Below, piece after piece: positions 45,457-54,883 of a DNA stretch of 64,000 bases. The stretch is from contig NZ_MJAH01000014.1 of the NCBI RefSeq assembly GCF_001746295.1, positions 121,681 to 185,680 of the forward strand, given 5' to 3'. The position numbers were made by a program, and so were the translations under genes. Below the pieces are notes generated by a model. That model ran no database searches and was not told where the DNA came from. It saw nothing but the letters and a program-made list of their open reading frames with translations. The first letter of the stretch is position 1. Every line of letters starts with the position of its first letter. Source of the DNA: Streptomyces sp. LUP47B. Lineage in GTDB: Bacteria; Actinomycetota; Actinomycetes; Streptomycetales; Streptomycetaceae.

Positions 45457-46749
45457 TCAGGGCCGCGCGGCGGGCGCCGCCCCGCGCTGTCCCCGGCCGC
45501 TGGGCGCCGGGATCGTTCCGCCGGGTGTGCCCGTGCGCAGGTGACGCCGCACTCCGCCGACGAGCGTGCTCGCCGTGAAGGTCGCGCCCTGCACAAAGCG
45601 CATGGCCGGTCCGAAGCCGGACGCCGTCACCAGGCCCGCGAGGAACAGCCCTGGACACGAGGACTCGAAGTCCCGCCCGACCTGCGGCGCGCCGTCGGCC
45701 ACCGTCGCGAGGGAGCCGCGCAGTTCGTCGGAGAGCAGCCGCAGCCGGTCTCCCGTCGCCCTGAAGCCCGTGGCGGCGATGACGTGCTCGGTCTCCAGGG
45801 AGCGCAGGGCCCGCCCCGACGCCGACGGTTCCGATCCGCCTCCGCCGCTCACCACATCCAGCCGCACCCCGCCGCGCACCTCACGGGCCGCCGCCACCTC
45901 GTGGCCGAGCCGCACCTCGACGACCGGCTCGATCCGGTCCCGCAGCCACCAGGCTCCGGCCGGCCCCAGCGCCGTGGCGCAGATCCGCGTCCGCCTCGCC
46001 TCGGGAAGCCGGTGGAAGAGGCCGGGGCGTTCGGAGTAGAACCAGTTGCGCCAGCCGGGGCCGAGGCCGCTGTGAGGGGCGCGCGCCCTTTGCCACCAGG
46101 GGCGCTGCCAGGGCGGCGGCACGTCGTTCCACTCCAGCTGGTCGGCGCGCGCCAGGACCCGTACGCGCGTGCCCTGCTCGGCGAGGAGGGCCGCCGTCTC
46201 CAGGGCCGCCTGGCCACCGCCGATCACGGTGACGTCCCGGTCGCGGAAGCGGGCGAGGTCGTCGTGATGGCTGCTGTGCGACACCAGGGAGGCGGGCAGC
46301 GCGCGCAGTGCGGCCGGCAGCTCCACGAAGGGCATCACACCGACCGCCAGCGCGACCGTGCGGGTGAGCAGGGTCTCGCCGTCCTCGGTGACCGCCTCGA
46401 AGCCGCCCGGGCAGGGGGCGATCCGCGTGATCGTGCGCTCGTCCACCTCCGGTACCGCGTTACGGGCGAACCACTGGCCGTACGCGGCGAACATCTCCAC
46501 CGGGATCGGCTCCCCGTGCTCGGCCGCAACTCCCTGGCCCGCGCAGTACGCGTCCAGCCGCAGACGGCCCGCCGGGTCCGAGAGGTTGGACGCCCAGGGC
46601 TCCGACTTGAGGAACATCCCGCGTGGCATGTGGTCACGCCACGAGGCCATGGGGCGACCGAACACCCGCAGCCGCAGTCCGGCGGCCGCGGCGTGGGACG
46701 CGATGGACAGACCGTACGGGCCCGCGCCCACCACCAGAAGGTCGTACAT
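45457..46749 (-). CDS. FAD/NAD(P)-dependent oxidoreductase
   Basis: A 430-residue flavoprotein. It has an N-terminal FAD motif (LLVVGAGPYGLSIASHAA), a second nucleotide motif (VTVIGGGQAALETAALLAEQG) and an ATGF motif (VIAATGFRATG) of the flavin monooxygenase/lysine-hydroxylase type. Its ATG overlaps the stop of the ATP-grasp gene by one base, so both act together. Hydroxylation of an amine, or of a product made by the ATP-grasp enzyme, is plausible; the substrate is unknown. Confidence 0.87.
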   Translation of the reverse strand: MYDLLVVGAGPYGLSIASHAAAAGLRLRVFGRPMASWRDHMPRGMFLKSEPWASNLSDPAGRLRLDAYCAGQGVAAEHGEPIPVEMFAAYGQWFARNAVPEVDERTITRIAPCPGGFEAVTEDGETLLTRTVALAVGVMPFVELPAALRALPASLVSHSSHHDDLARFRDRDVTVIGGGQAALETAALLAEQGTRVRVLARADQLEWNDVPPPWQRPWWQRARAPHSGLGPGWRNWFYSERPGLFHRLPEARRTRICATALGPAGAWWLRDRIEPVVEVRLGHEVAAAREVRGGVRLDVVSGGGGSEPSASGRALRSLETEHVIAATGFRATGDRLRLLSDELRGSLATVADGAPQVGRDFESSCPGLFLAGLVTASGFGPAMRFVQGATFTASTLVGGVRRHLRTGTPGGTIPAPSGRGQRGAAPAARP

Positions 46750-48065
46750 CAGCAGCTGCTCACTTTCTTCTCGTCGGACAGCTCGTCGGGGAGCCCGTTC
46801 GCCAGCGCGGCGGACAGGCGGGGCGTGGCGGAGGAAGGCGGTGGCACGGACACGGTGGCCCCGACCAGGCGTCCGGTTCCGTCTGCGCCCGGCCGTCGTA
46901 GTCGCTCCCGCACGCGGCGGGACACATGGCGTGCCCACAGCCCCCGCATCGCCCGGCCCGGCTCCGGGTCGTCCTCTGCGTGCCAGGCCAGTTCACGTCC
47001 GTCGGGGGCGGGACGCAGCAGGGTGAGCGGGGAGTAGTTCTCCACCACGAAGGCGCGCCCCGGCAGGGGTGAACCCTCCGGCAGCGGACGGTGTGTCAGG
47101 TCCAGGTGCAGGGCCCGTACGACGTCCAGGTCCGCGCTGTCGGCGAAGAGCCGGAACTGGGCACCGGGGCGCGGGTTGAAGTCGAGGAGGTGGTAGGCGC
47201 CGGTCGTGCCGCAGCGGCGGAAGTCCAGATCGAGGATCCCGCGGTAGCCCAGTGCGTCGGTGAGCCGCTCGGCGAGCGCCTGCACGTCCGGGTTCGGCCG
47301 CCAGCGCCCCACCGCGGTCAGGCCCGCCGCGCGCGGCCAGGACCGTTCCTTCACACCGGGGCCGCCGCCGATCACCGCGCCCGAGCGGGCGGCGTAACCG
47401 TGAAAGAACCAGTCGCGGTCCGGGCCCGACGGCAGGAACGCCTGCAGCAGCAGCCGGCTGCCCGCCTCCTCGGTGCGCAGGTACAGCTCGTGCGCCTCCT
47501 GCGGACTGCGCACCACGACCGTGCTGCGCAGCCCGCCTTTCGTCGGCAGCAGCCAGGGGCGGCTCCACTTCGCCACCACCGGAAGGCCCAGCCGCCAGGC
47601 CGCGGCGGCGGCCTCGCCGGCGCTGGCCGGGACGACCGTCTCCGGGTGCGGGATGTCCGCGGCCGCGCACACCGCCGCCAACTCGGCCTTGTCGGCCACC
47701 CGCTCGGGCAGCGCCGGGGGTTGCTGCGGCAGGAGGTAGGAGGGGGCCAGCTCCTCGCGCAGTCGGCCGACCGCGACCGCGCTCGCGTCGTCCATCGGGA
47801 TCAGGACGGCGGGTCCGGCGATCCGGGCGGCCACCTGACGCAGTACGACGGCGATGTCGGCCGGGGACGCGCCGGGCGGCGGCGGTGGGTGCAACTGCCG
47901 TACGAAACGGGACGCGCGGACCGGACTTCCCGCGCAGTCGGCGACCAGGTGCACCTCCAGACCTGCCCGGCCCAGTGAACGCACGGCACCCAGCGTTCCG
48001 TGGTGAAAGGGATTGGGGTCGATCCGCAGCAGTACTGCGGGGACCCGGCTGTCGAACGGCGACAC
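46749..48065 (-). CDS. ATP-grasp ligase
   Basis: A 438-residue protein with a pre-ATP-grasp domain (VPAVLLRIDPNPFHHGTLGAVRSLGRAG), then ATP-grasp motifs (LGLPVVAKWSRPWLLPTKGG, LLQAFLPSGPDRDWFF) and the metal-binding end LLDFNPRPGAQF. Such enzymes form amide or ester bonds by an acyl-phosphate. I chose the GTG at 48065 because GAAGGA lies 7 bases upstream; a GTG 24 bases earlier is an alternative. It is coupled to the flavoprotein gene and divergent from the secreted hydrolase. Confidence 0.86.
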   Translation of the reverse strand: MSPFDSRVPAVLLRIDPNPFHHGTLGAVRSLGRAGLEVHLVADCAGSPVRASRFVRQLHPPPPPGASPADIAVVLRQVAARIAGPAVLIPMDDASAVAVGRLREELAPSYLLPQQPPALPERVADKAELAAVCAAADIPHPETVVPASAGEAAAAAWRLGLPVVAKWSRPWLLPTKGGLRSTVVVRSPQEAHELYLRTEEAGSRLLLQAFLPSGPDRDWFFHGYAARSGAVIGGGPGVKERSWPRAAGLTAVGRWRPNPDVQALAERLTDALGYRGILDLDFRRCGTTGAYHLLDFNPRPGAQFRLFADSADLDVVRALHLDLTHRPLPEGSPLPGRAFVVENYSPLTLLRPAPDGRELAWHAEDDPEPGRAMRGLWARHVSRRVRERLRRPGADGTGRLVGATVSVPPPSSATPRLSAALANGLPDELSDEKKVSSC

Positions 48066-48234
48066 GGCATCGTCCTTCGGTTGTTTCACTCGTGCGGGCG
48101 ATCGGAGCACACGAAAGCCGTAGGCACGGTGGCGGAATTCATATTGATATGACTGAGTGTCAGGTAAGGGAAAGGCCATAGGGCGCGGCAAAGAGTGAGA
48201 AAGCGAAAGTCCGAGCGTGGAGAGAGGAGCAGGC

Positions 48235-49560
48235 ATGGCCCCACAGCATCGACGGACCCGGTCCGGGCGGTTGGCCGTCGTCGCGGCGTCGGTCGTCGCG
48301 ACGACGGCACTGGCGTCCGGTCCAGGATTCGCCGCGGGTGCGGGGGTGGCGCGGATCGCCGATCCTCCCGCTCCGACACCCGTCGCCATTCCGGTCCCCG
48401 TGACCCCGGTCCTGCCCGAGCGGCCGAAGGTGACCCCGCCGCCGCTCCCGGCCCCGGCGTGGCCCGGAAAGCACGCTCCCGCGTTCGGCGCCTACCTCGA
48501 CTACGGCCCCAGTGGCGTGGCCCGCATGCTCGACCTCAGCCGCTGGCTGGGCGGTGCCGACCTGCGCGTCGGCCACACGTATCTGCCCGGCGACCGCTGG
48601 AGCAACATCGAGGGCGCCCCGGGCTTTCTCGACGCGTGGGCGCGCTGGCGCACCGGGCGGGACGACCGGATGTTCGTCCTCAACGTCCCCATGCTGGAGC
48701 GCAACGAGGAGAACGTCTCCGACGCCGAGGTGCGGCTGCTGCTGCGCCAGGGCGCCGCCGGCCGGTTCGACCATCACTTCCGCGCCCTGGCCGAACGGCT
48801 GGTGCGGCTGAAGGTGCCGGACACGGTGATCGTGCTCGGCTGGGAAATGAACGGCACCACGTACACCCATCGTTGCGGGCCCGACCCGCAGGCCTGGAAG
48901 ACGTACTGGAACAGGATCGTCACGGCCATGCGTGCGGTGCCGGGGCAGAGGTTCCGGTTCGACTTCGCGCCGTCCCGGGGGCGGGACGCCGTGCCCTGGA
49001 CGCAGTGTTATCCGGGTGACGACTCGGTCGACATCGTTGGCATGGATTCCTACGACCAGCCGGCCGGGGTGACATTCGACGAACAGGTGAATGAGCCCTA
49101 CGGCCTTCAGGCACAGGTGAATTTCGCCAAGGCCCACGGAAAGCCCGTCTCCTATCCGGAATGGGGACTGTTCCGCAACGGGGACAACGCCGAGTACATG
49201 CGGCGCATGCTCGCCTGGATGAACGAGCACAAGCCGCTCTACAACACCCTGACCGACTACTGCCCGCACGGTGTGTGGCAGTGCCCGGACAACCCGAGGG
49301 CGGCAGAGATCTACCGGTCCCTCCTCTCCGGCACCATCACCGACCCCGTCACGGAACCGGCCGAGCCCACCGATCCCGTTACGGAACCGGTCGAGCCCAC
49401 CGACCCCGTCACGGAGCCGGCCGAGCCCACCGTCCCCGCCAGCCCGACGAGTCCGACGAGTCCGCCCAAGTGCTCGCCGTTGGATCTGGGTGACTGGGTC
49501 GAGTACTGGCTCGGCGGCAAGCTGTGCCTGCGCTTCGACTGGTTGACGCGCAACCGGTAG
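48235..49560 (+). CDS. Secreted GH26-like glycoside hydrolase
   Basis: A 441-residue secreted protein. A signal peptide ends near residue 35 and a Pro-rich linker runs to about 75. The catalytic barrel has VIVLGWEMNGTTYTH (proton-donor Glu) and PVSYPEWGLFRNGDN (nucleophile Glu), the layout of beta-mannanase family 26. Three TDPVTEPAEP repeats and an SPTSPTSPP tail follow. The C-terminal 29 residues carry two cysteines (KCSPLD, KLCLRF). The ATG at 48235 has AGGAG 5-6 bases upstream. It converges on the exopolysaccharide operon and may trim that polymer. Confidence 0.87.
   Translation: MAPQHRRTRSGRLAVVAASVVATTALASGPGFAAGAGVARIADPPAPTPVAIPVPVTPVLPERPKVTPPPLPAPAWPGKHAPAFGAYLDYGPSGVARMLDLSRWLGGADLRVGHTYLPGDRWSNIEGAPGFLDAWARWRTGRDDRMFVLNVPMLERNEENVSDAEVRLLLRQGAAGRFDHHFRALAERLVRLKVPDTVIVLGWEMNGTTYTHRCGPDPQAWKTYWNRIVTAMRAVPGQRFRFDFAPSRGRDAVPWTQCYPGDDSVDIVGMDSYDQPAGVTFDEQVNEPYGLQAQVNFAKAHGKPVSYPEWGLFRNGDNAEYMRRMLAWMNEHKPLYNTLTDYCPHGVWQCPDNPRAAEIYRSLLSGTITDPVTEPAEPTDPVTEPVEPTDPVTEPAEPTVPASPTSPTSPPKCSPLDLGDWVEYWLGGKLCLRFDWLTRNR
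49339..49428. repeat. 30-bp coding tandem repeat
   Basis: Three near-identical 30-bp units encode TDPVTEPAEP in the linker of the GH26-like protein. Confidence 0.85.
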
Positions 49561-49570
49561 CGCGGCCGGC

Positions 49571-49607
49571 CGGTGGCGGCGGACTCCCTCAGGACCCGCC
49601 GCCACCG
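49571..49607. terminator. Bidirectional terminator at the exopolysaccharide operon end
   Basis: A 12-bp perfect stem CGGTGGCGGCGG / CCGCCGCCACCG. It overlaps the last codons of the acyltransferase gene and follows the hydrolase stop. Confidence 0.7.
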
Positions 49608-50701
49608 TGGCGCTCCTTCCGCTCCTGCCAGTGGAGCAGCAGTTCCTTGCCCCGCCGCCGCGCGGCCACGTCGCACTCGACCGCCGCCAGCAGCGGGGCC
49701 GTGCGGCGGCGGGCCAGCAGCAGCCGCTGGTTGACGACCGCCTCGGGCCGCCAGTGGTGCTTGTACGGCTCGTTGCCGCGCAGCAGGCTCAGCGCGCCGT
49801 GCCCGCCGTCCTGGGTGTGCCGGCTGCACGCGTCGAGCAGCATCACCGCCACGTCCGCCCTGCGTTCCCGCAGACACGGGTGGGCGCCGTACAGGTAGCC
49901 GCCCGCGAGCCGCCGCGACAGCAGGGTCAGGTCCACGGCCACCACGTCGTCGTCGAGGCGGAACTCGGTGACCACCGCGTCCCCGGAGCGCACCATCGGC
50001 GCGACCGAGCGCACCAGGTGTTCGCGGAACCGCGGCCGCAGATGCTCGGGCGTCACCCCGCGGCCCTCCCACTGGAGTGCGTGCAGTTCGATGAGCCGCC
50101 GCAGCGCCTTGTCCACCTCGTCCGGTGTCACGGTGTGCCGCTGGATCCCGAGCGCGGTCAGCTTGCGCAGCTTGGCGCGGACCCGCTGCTGGGCCTTGGC
50201 CGTGGGCAGGCGCGTGATCAGTTCGTCCATGGACACGGCGGGCAGTTCCAGGCACACCGAGTCGTCCACCCGGCGTCGGGGCCCGCTCCAGTGGCCGTAG
50301 ATCCGCTCGGCGGCCCCGCCCGGGCGGACCTCGCGGAGGTCGATCAGGGCGGTGCGAGCGGCCGCGGACAGGCCCCCGGCGAGCGCGGTGACCGCCTCCG
50401 GGCCGCGCTCGTCGTCCAGCAGGACGTCCCCGTAGTCGGAGATGGACCCGCCGAGCGGCACCAGCGAGGGCACCGGGCGGTCCACGCGCATCAGCGGCGC
50501 GGCGGCGGCCAGCTCGGCCCCGTCGCGCACCAGCACCAGCCGCAGCCGCCCGCGTCTGCCGTACGACAGCCACCAGGAGTGCAGCCAGGCGTGACTCTGG
50601 AAGGGGGTGGCGGCCCCGCACCGGCGGTACAGGTCACCCCACTGCGCCGCCAGTTGGGCGAAGTCCCGCTCTGTGGTGACGAGTTCCGCCCGGTACGTCA
50701 C
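49589..50701 (-). CDS. GNAT/FemX-like acyltransferase of the exopolysaccharide operon
   Basis: A 370-residue protein of the BioF2/CelD-like GNAT type (TPFQSHAWLHSWWLSYG near the start; FRLDDDVVAVDLTLLSRR and GALSLLRGNEPYKHHW late). These enzymes add acyl or aminoacyl groups to polysaccharide or cell-wall precursors. The GTG at 50701 overlaps the chain-length gene by 4 bp. It is the last gene of the operon. The acceptor is presumably the exopolysaccharide repeat unit. Confidence 0.85.
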   Translation of the reverse strand: MTYRAELVTTERDFAQLAAQWGDLYRRCGAATPFQSHAWLHSWWLSYGRRGRLRLVLVRDGAELAAAAPLMRVDRPVPSLVPLGGSISDYGDVLLDDERGPEAVTALAGGLSAAARTALIDLREVRPGGAAERIYGHWSGPRRRVDDSVCLELPAVSMDELITRLPTAKAQQRVRAKLRKLTALGIQRHTVTPDEVDKALRRLIELHALQWEGRGVTPEHLRPRFREHLVRSVAPMVRSGDAVVTEFRLDDDVVAVDLTLLSRRLAGGYLYGAHPCLRERRADVAVMLLDACSRHTQDGGHGALSLLRGNEPYKHHWRPEAVVNQRLLLARRRTAPLLAAVECDVAARRRGKELLLHWQERKERHGGGGS

Positions 50702-51354
50702 AGCTGCCCGTGGGTGTCGGCGGCCAGGGCCGGACCCGGTACGGACGCGGGGCGCCCGGACGCGTCCCCGGCACGCCTGGGCCGGGCCAGCAGCGCCAGC
50801 CCGCCGAGCAGGCCGCCCGCGCTCGCACCCACCAGGCCGATCAGGGTCGGGGAGGCGGAGGACGGCTCGCTGGGCTTGATGGCCCGGGCGAACTGCTGAA
50901 GCTCGACGCGGGTGGCGTCCTTGGTGTCGTTCGCGTGCCGGGTCAGCGCGCGGGAGACGGCGTTGGCCATGTCGGCGGCGAGGTCGGGGCGGGTGGAGGT
51001 GGCCGTGATGGCGACCATCGGGGCGTCCGGCGAGGTCGCCGTCCGCACGCTCGACTTCAGCGTACGCACCGGCACCCCGGCCCACACCTGCGCGTCCCCG
51101 AGCACCGCGAGCTGCGTGGCGACCCGGCCGTAGGCCTGCGCGAAGCCGGTCGCGGACGCCGGGTCGGACTTCGCGGTCGGGACGGCGACGACGTAGGACG
51201 TGGCGGTGTACTCGGGCGGCTCGGCGAGGCCGTACACCCCGCCGAGCAGGCCCCCGACGAGGGTTCCGGCCGCGAGCAGGGACCAGGGCGGCAGCGTCCT
51301 GACGCGGGCCAGGCCCGTGGCCGGGTGGCTCGGTCCGGTGGGGTTCTCGGTCAT
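50698..51354 (-). CDS. Wzz-like polysaccharide chain-length/co-polymerase membrane protein
   Basis: A 218-residue protein with an N-terminal membrane segment (WSLLAAGTLVGGLLGGVYGL), an extracellular part beginning with the Wzz-like EPPEYTATSYVVAV, and a second segment near 165-187 (PTLIGLVGASAGGLLGGLALLA) preceded by a Pro/Ser stretch. This is the usual two-helix layout of chain-length determinants. No kinase domain is fused or adjacent. It overlaps both neighbours by 4 bp. Confidence 0.83.
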   Translation of the reverse strand: MTENPTGPSHPATGLARVRTLPPWSLLAAGTLVGGLLGGVYGLAEPPEYTATSYVVAVPTAKSDPASATGFAQAYGRVATQLAVLGDAQVWAGVPVRTLKSSVRTATSPDAPMVAITATSTRPDLAADMANAVSRALTRHANDTKDATRVELQQFARAIKPSEPSSASPTLIGLVGASAGGLLGGLALLARPRRAGDASGRPASVPGPALAADTHGQL

Positions 51355-52505
51355 GAGGAAGGGACTCCCTGAGGTGATGGAGACATGGAAGGGGCGGCCA
51401 CCGCGGCCGTGTAGACGTTCATCAGGCGATCGGCGCTGCGGGTGATGCTGTAGCGGTCGGCGGCCTCGGGCGCGGTGCGCGGGCCCGGGCCCATGGCCCG
51501 GGTCGCGGTGACGGCCCGCGCGAAGGCGTCGGGGCCGCCCCGGACGAGGCGCGCGGCCGCCGCGGTGTGCGTGGGCAGCTCCTCGATCGCCGGGCAGGAG
51601 GAGTAGAGGACGGGCAGCCCCGACGCCAGCGCCTCCACCATCGCCAGACCGAAGGTCTCCTCCGGGCAGGCTGAGGCGAGCAGGTCCATCGCCGAGGTGA
51701 GGGAGGGCAGGTCGGGGCCGGGGGTGCCGTCGGGGACGTAGGGGCGTTCGCCGGTGAACAGCACGCGGTCCATGACCCCGGCGTCCTGAGCGGTCCGCCG
51801 CAGCGCGTGCTCCTCCGGTCCGCCGCCGACCAGCAACAGCCAGTGGTCCGCGGGGAGTCGGGCAAGCGCCCGGATCAGGACGTCGAAGCGTTTGGCGGCC
51901 GTGAGGCGGCCGATGCCGCCGATGAGATAGGCCGTCTCGGGCAGGCCCAGCCGCTGTCGGGTGCGCAGGCGCCGGTCCGGGTCGAAGCGGAAGCGGTCCA
52001 GGTCGACGCCGTTGGGGACGACCTCGATCCGGGGGGCCGGAACGCCCCAGCGCCGCAGCCGTTCGGCGACGGTCGGGGAGACGGCGACCGTGGTCCGGCC
52101 CAGGCGCTCACTGGCCAGGTAGAGCCCACGTACCCCCGCCGTCAGCGGGCGGCCCTCCATCTGTGAGTCGCCCAGGGAGTGTTCGGTGGCGACGATCGCC
52201 CGGACGCCCGCGAGGCGCGCGGCGAGCCGGCCGTAGACGCAGGCACGGTAGAGGTGGGTGTGCACGAGGTCGTAGCCGCCCGAGCGGATCAGCCGGACCA
52301 GGCGGGGCAGTGCGCCCAGGTCCCGGTTTCCGGCCATCCCCAGGTGGGTCACCCGTACCCCGTCGGCGGCCAGCCCGTCGGCGACGGCGCCCGGGTTGGT
52401 GAGCGTGACGACCTCGGAGTCGACCGGCAGGTGCCGCAGCAGGAGCCGGAGCTGCTGCTCGGCACCGCCGACGCCCAGGCCGGTGATGACCTGAAGGACC
52501 CGCAT
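51351..52505 (-). CDS. Family 4 glycosyltransferase
   Basis: A 384-residue GT-B glycosyltransferase: GLGVGGAEQQLRLLLRHLP at the start, VVPNGVDLDRFRFDP in the middle, and the late acceptor/donor region ACPEETFGLAMVEALASGLPVL with the EX7E pair of glutamates. It adds one sugar to the lipid-linked repeat unit in the cytosol. It overlaps the chain-length gene by 4 bp and is separated from the deacetylase gene by 1 bp. The sugar is unknown. Confidence 0.93.
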   Translation of the reverse strand: MRVLQVITGLGVGGAEQQLRLLLRHLPVDSEVVTLTNPGAVADGLAADGVRVTHLGMAGNRDLGALPRLVRLIRSGGYDLVHTHLYRACVYGRLAARLAGVRAIVATEHSLGDSQMEGRPLTAGVRGLYLASERLGRTTVAVSPTVAERLRRWGVPAPRIEVVPNGVDLDRFRFDPDRRLRTRQRLGLPETAYLIGGIGRLTAAKRFDVLIRALARLPADHWLLLVGGGPEEHALRRTAQDAGVMDRVLFTGERPYVPDGTPGPDLPSLTSAMDLLASACPEETFGLAMVEALASGLPVLYSSCPAIEELPTHTAAAARLVRGGPDAFARAVTATRAMGPGPRTAPEAADRYSITRSADRLMNVYTAAVAAPSMSPSPQGVPSS

Positions 52506-52506
52506 G

Positions 52507-53250
52507 TCAGACCCCCTCGACAGGGCGTCGGCGCAGGCGGTGCAGCCGGTACTTCAGAAACAGGCGTACGGCGTTGTCGCCCTGCCCGACGTACAGGCGG
52601 GGCAGTGCGTACGGGCCGTTCAGAGGGCCGGGGTCGATCGCGCAGGCGTAGGTGTAACCGGCGTCGCGGACGGCGTCCACGGCACGCTGGTCGATCGAGC
52701 CGTACGGGTAGCAGAAGCCGTTGACGGGAGAGCCCGTCAACTGCTCGAGCGTGGCCCGGCTCTCGACGACCTCGGCCTTCACCAGGGCGTCGTCCGCCTT
52801 GGTCAGGTCGACGTGGGTCAGCCCGTGCGAGCCGATCTCCACCCCCTCGGCCGCCGCCTGCCGGATGCCGTCCGCGGTGAGCAGCGGCTTGCGCGGACCC
52901 AGCCGGTCCCAGGCGTTGTCCCCGCCGAGCCGGCCCGGCAGCGCGAAGAGCGTGGCGCCGAAGCCGTACCGGCGCAGTACCGGCAGGGCGTGGTCGACGA
53001 AGTCGGCGTAACCGTCGTCGAAGGTGAGTCCGACCAGCTTGCGTCCCTCGCCTCGGGCGCGGGCGGCCAGCAGGTCGGACACGGAGACACCGGTGAGGCC
53101 GCGTCCGCGCAGCCAGCGCAGCTGCCGGTCCAGCCGCTCGGGCGTGACCGTGACGCGGTAGGGGTCGTTCGAGTCGTCGCCCACGGAGTGGTACATCGCC
53201 ACCCAGGGCACCGGGCCTCTGGGAGGGGCGCTGTCAGCGGAAACGGGCAT
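52507..53250 (-). CDS. Polysaccharide deacetylase
   Basis: A 247-residue NodB-fold enzyme with motif 1 TFDDGYADF, motif 2 SHGLTHVDLTK, and RPTL-like region SRATLEQLTGSPVNGFCYPYG. It removes N-acetyl groups from amino sugars. No obvious signal peptide is present, so it may act inside or on lipid-linked precursors. Its start overlaps the flippase gene end by 17 bp. This suggests the exopolysaccharide contains N-acetylhexosamine. Confidence 0.92.
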   Translation of the reverse strand: MPVSADSAPPRGPVPWVAMYHSVGDDSNDPYRVTVTPERLDRQLRWLRGRGLTGVSVSDLLAARARGEGRKLVGLTFDDGYADFVDHALPVLRRYGFGATLFALPGRLGGDNAWDRLGPRKPLLTADGIRQAAAEGVEIGSHGLTHVDLTKADDALVKAEVVESRATLEQLTGSPVNGFCYPYGSIDQRAVDAVRDAGYTYACAIDPGPLNGPYALPRLYVGQGDNAVRLFLKYRLHRLRRRPVEGV

Positions 53251-54883
53251 ACGGGAGCCTTCGGGTGACGGTGCGTACGGAACGCAGTGCGGAAGCCACG
53301 CCCTGGACGTTCAGGGCCCTGGCGAACAGGACGAAGACGGCGACCACGGTCGTGGAACCCGCGGCCAGACCCGGTACCGCCGCCTCGAACCGGCTCGCCG
53401 CGAACGCGCCGGCGACGGTCGCGGCGACCGCCGCGCACAGCGTCCTGCTCAGCCCGGTGAGAACCCGCCGGGTGCGGATCGGGACGTTGCGCTCACCCAT
53501 GCCGGCGAGCAGCACCATGGCCGTGACGGTGATGCCGACGGCGTTGGCGGCGGCGATCCCGGCCACTCCCCACGGACCCACCGTGCAGGTGCCGACGCCG
53601 GCGGTGGTGACGATGCCGAGGGCCATCGCGCCGAGCGGATACCACGTGGAGCGGCCCGCCGAGAAGTGCGACCGGACCAGGCACCCGACCAGCGTCTGAC
53701 TGAGCAGCCCGAGTGCGTACACGCGCATGACCTCCGCGGTCGCCGCCGTGTCCGCCGCGGTGAACTCGCCTCGCTGGAAGAGGAGTTCGACCATCTGCGG
53801 GGCGCAGGCGATCACCGTGGCCGCGCCGAGCAGCACCAGACACGCGGCCAGCGCCAGGTCCCGCTCCACGCGGTCCCGGGCCCGTTCCGTGTCGCCGTCG
53901 GCCAGTGCCCGCGCCACCACCGGGAAGGTGACCGTGCACAGCATCAGCGACAGCGTCATCGGGATCTGTGCCACCTTCTGCGCGTAGTTGAGGTGCGAGA
54001 TGGCGCCGGCCGGGAGGGCGGAGGCGAGGAAGCGTTCGATGAGGACCTGGGACTGCCGGCACAGGGCGAAGAGGAGCACGGTGGCGACCATGGCCAGCGT
54101 CATGCTCTGCCCGGGCGCCCCGGCGGACGCGATCCGGGGCGCTGCCCGGCGTCGCGACTGCCGCCAGACGGACGGCAGTTGGATCGCCACCATCAGTCCG
54201 CCGCCCACCGCGACCCCGACGGCCGCCGAGCGCACGCCCCACTGCCCGCCGAGCACGAACATCGCGGTGATGATGCCGGCGTTGTAGGCCACGTAGATGG
54301 CGGCCGGCGCGAGGAAGGTCCGGTGCGCCCTGAGGGCTGCACTGCAGTACCCGGCGAGACCGAAGCCCAGCACGCTCAGCGCGGTCAGCCGGGTGCAGTC
54401 GACGGCGAGGCCCGGGTCGGGCAGCCCCGGTGCCAGGGCCTGGACCAGGTAGGGGGCGGCGCCGATGACCGTCGCGGACACACCGACGAAGGCCAGCGCC
54501 AGCCAGGGGAGCGTGGCGGCCACCAGCGAGCGGACCGGGTCGCCGGGAGCGCCCTGCGCACGGCGGGCCAGTGCCAGGCTGAACGCCGGGATCAGCGCGA
54601 AGGACAGCCCGTCCTCGATGAACAGGGTGGAGGCGAACTCGGGCACGGTCCAGGCCACCAGGAAGGCGTCCGTCTCGCTCCCGGCACCGAACAGCCGGGC
54701 CAGCGCCTGGTCACGGACCAGCCCGAGCAGGGCTCCGACGATCGAGAGGGCGGCCGTGATCAGGGTGGCCTTGGCGAGGAACCCCCCGGAGACGGGGGCG
54801 AGTTCGCTCGCGTCGGCGGTGCGTGCGGGGGGAACCACCATGGTGTCGGCGTGCGCGTCGGGCCTGGAGGGTGTCACCTTCAT
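53234..54883 (-). CDS. MurJ/Wzx-type lipid-linked oligosaccharide flippase
   Basis: A 549-residue polytopic protein of the MOP superfamily with about 14 membrane segments. Family landmarks are FLAKATLITAALSIVGALLG, LARLFGAGSETDAFLVAW and FIEDGLSFALIPAFSL. It resembles MurJ, but its place in this operon points to flipping of exopolysaccharide units. The ATG at 54883 overlaps the polymerase stop by 4 bp; a longer frame to 54952 would run into that gene. Confidence 0.9.
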   Translation of the reverse strand: MKVTPSRPDAHADTMVVPPARTADASELAPVSGGFLAKATLITAALSIVGALLGLVRDQALARLFGAGSETDAFLVAWTVPEFASTLFIEDGLSFALIPAFSLALARRAQGAPGDPVRSLVAATLPWLALAFVGVSATVIGAAPYLVQALAPGLPDPGLAVDCTRLTALSVLGFGLAGYCSAALRAHRTFLAPAAIYVAYNAGIITAMFVLGGQWGVRSAAVGVAVGGGLMVAIQLPSVWRQSRRRAAPRIASAGAPGQSMTLAMVATVLLFALCRQSQVLIERFLASALPAGAISHLNYAQKVAQIPMTLSLMLCTVTFPVVARALADGDTERARDRVERDLALAACLVLLGAATVIACAPQMVELLFQRGEFTAADTAATAEVMRVYALGLLSQTLVGCLVRSHFSAGRSTWYPLGAMALGIVTTAGVGTCTVGPWGVAGIAAANAVGITVTAMVLLAGMGERNVPIRTRRVLTGLSRTLCAAVAATVAGAFAASRFEAAVPGLAAGSTTVVAVFVLFARALNVQGVASALRSVRTVTRRLPYARFR

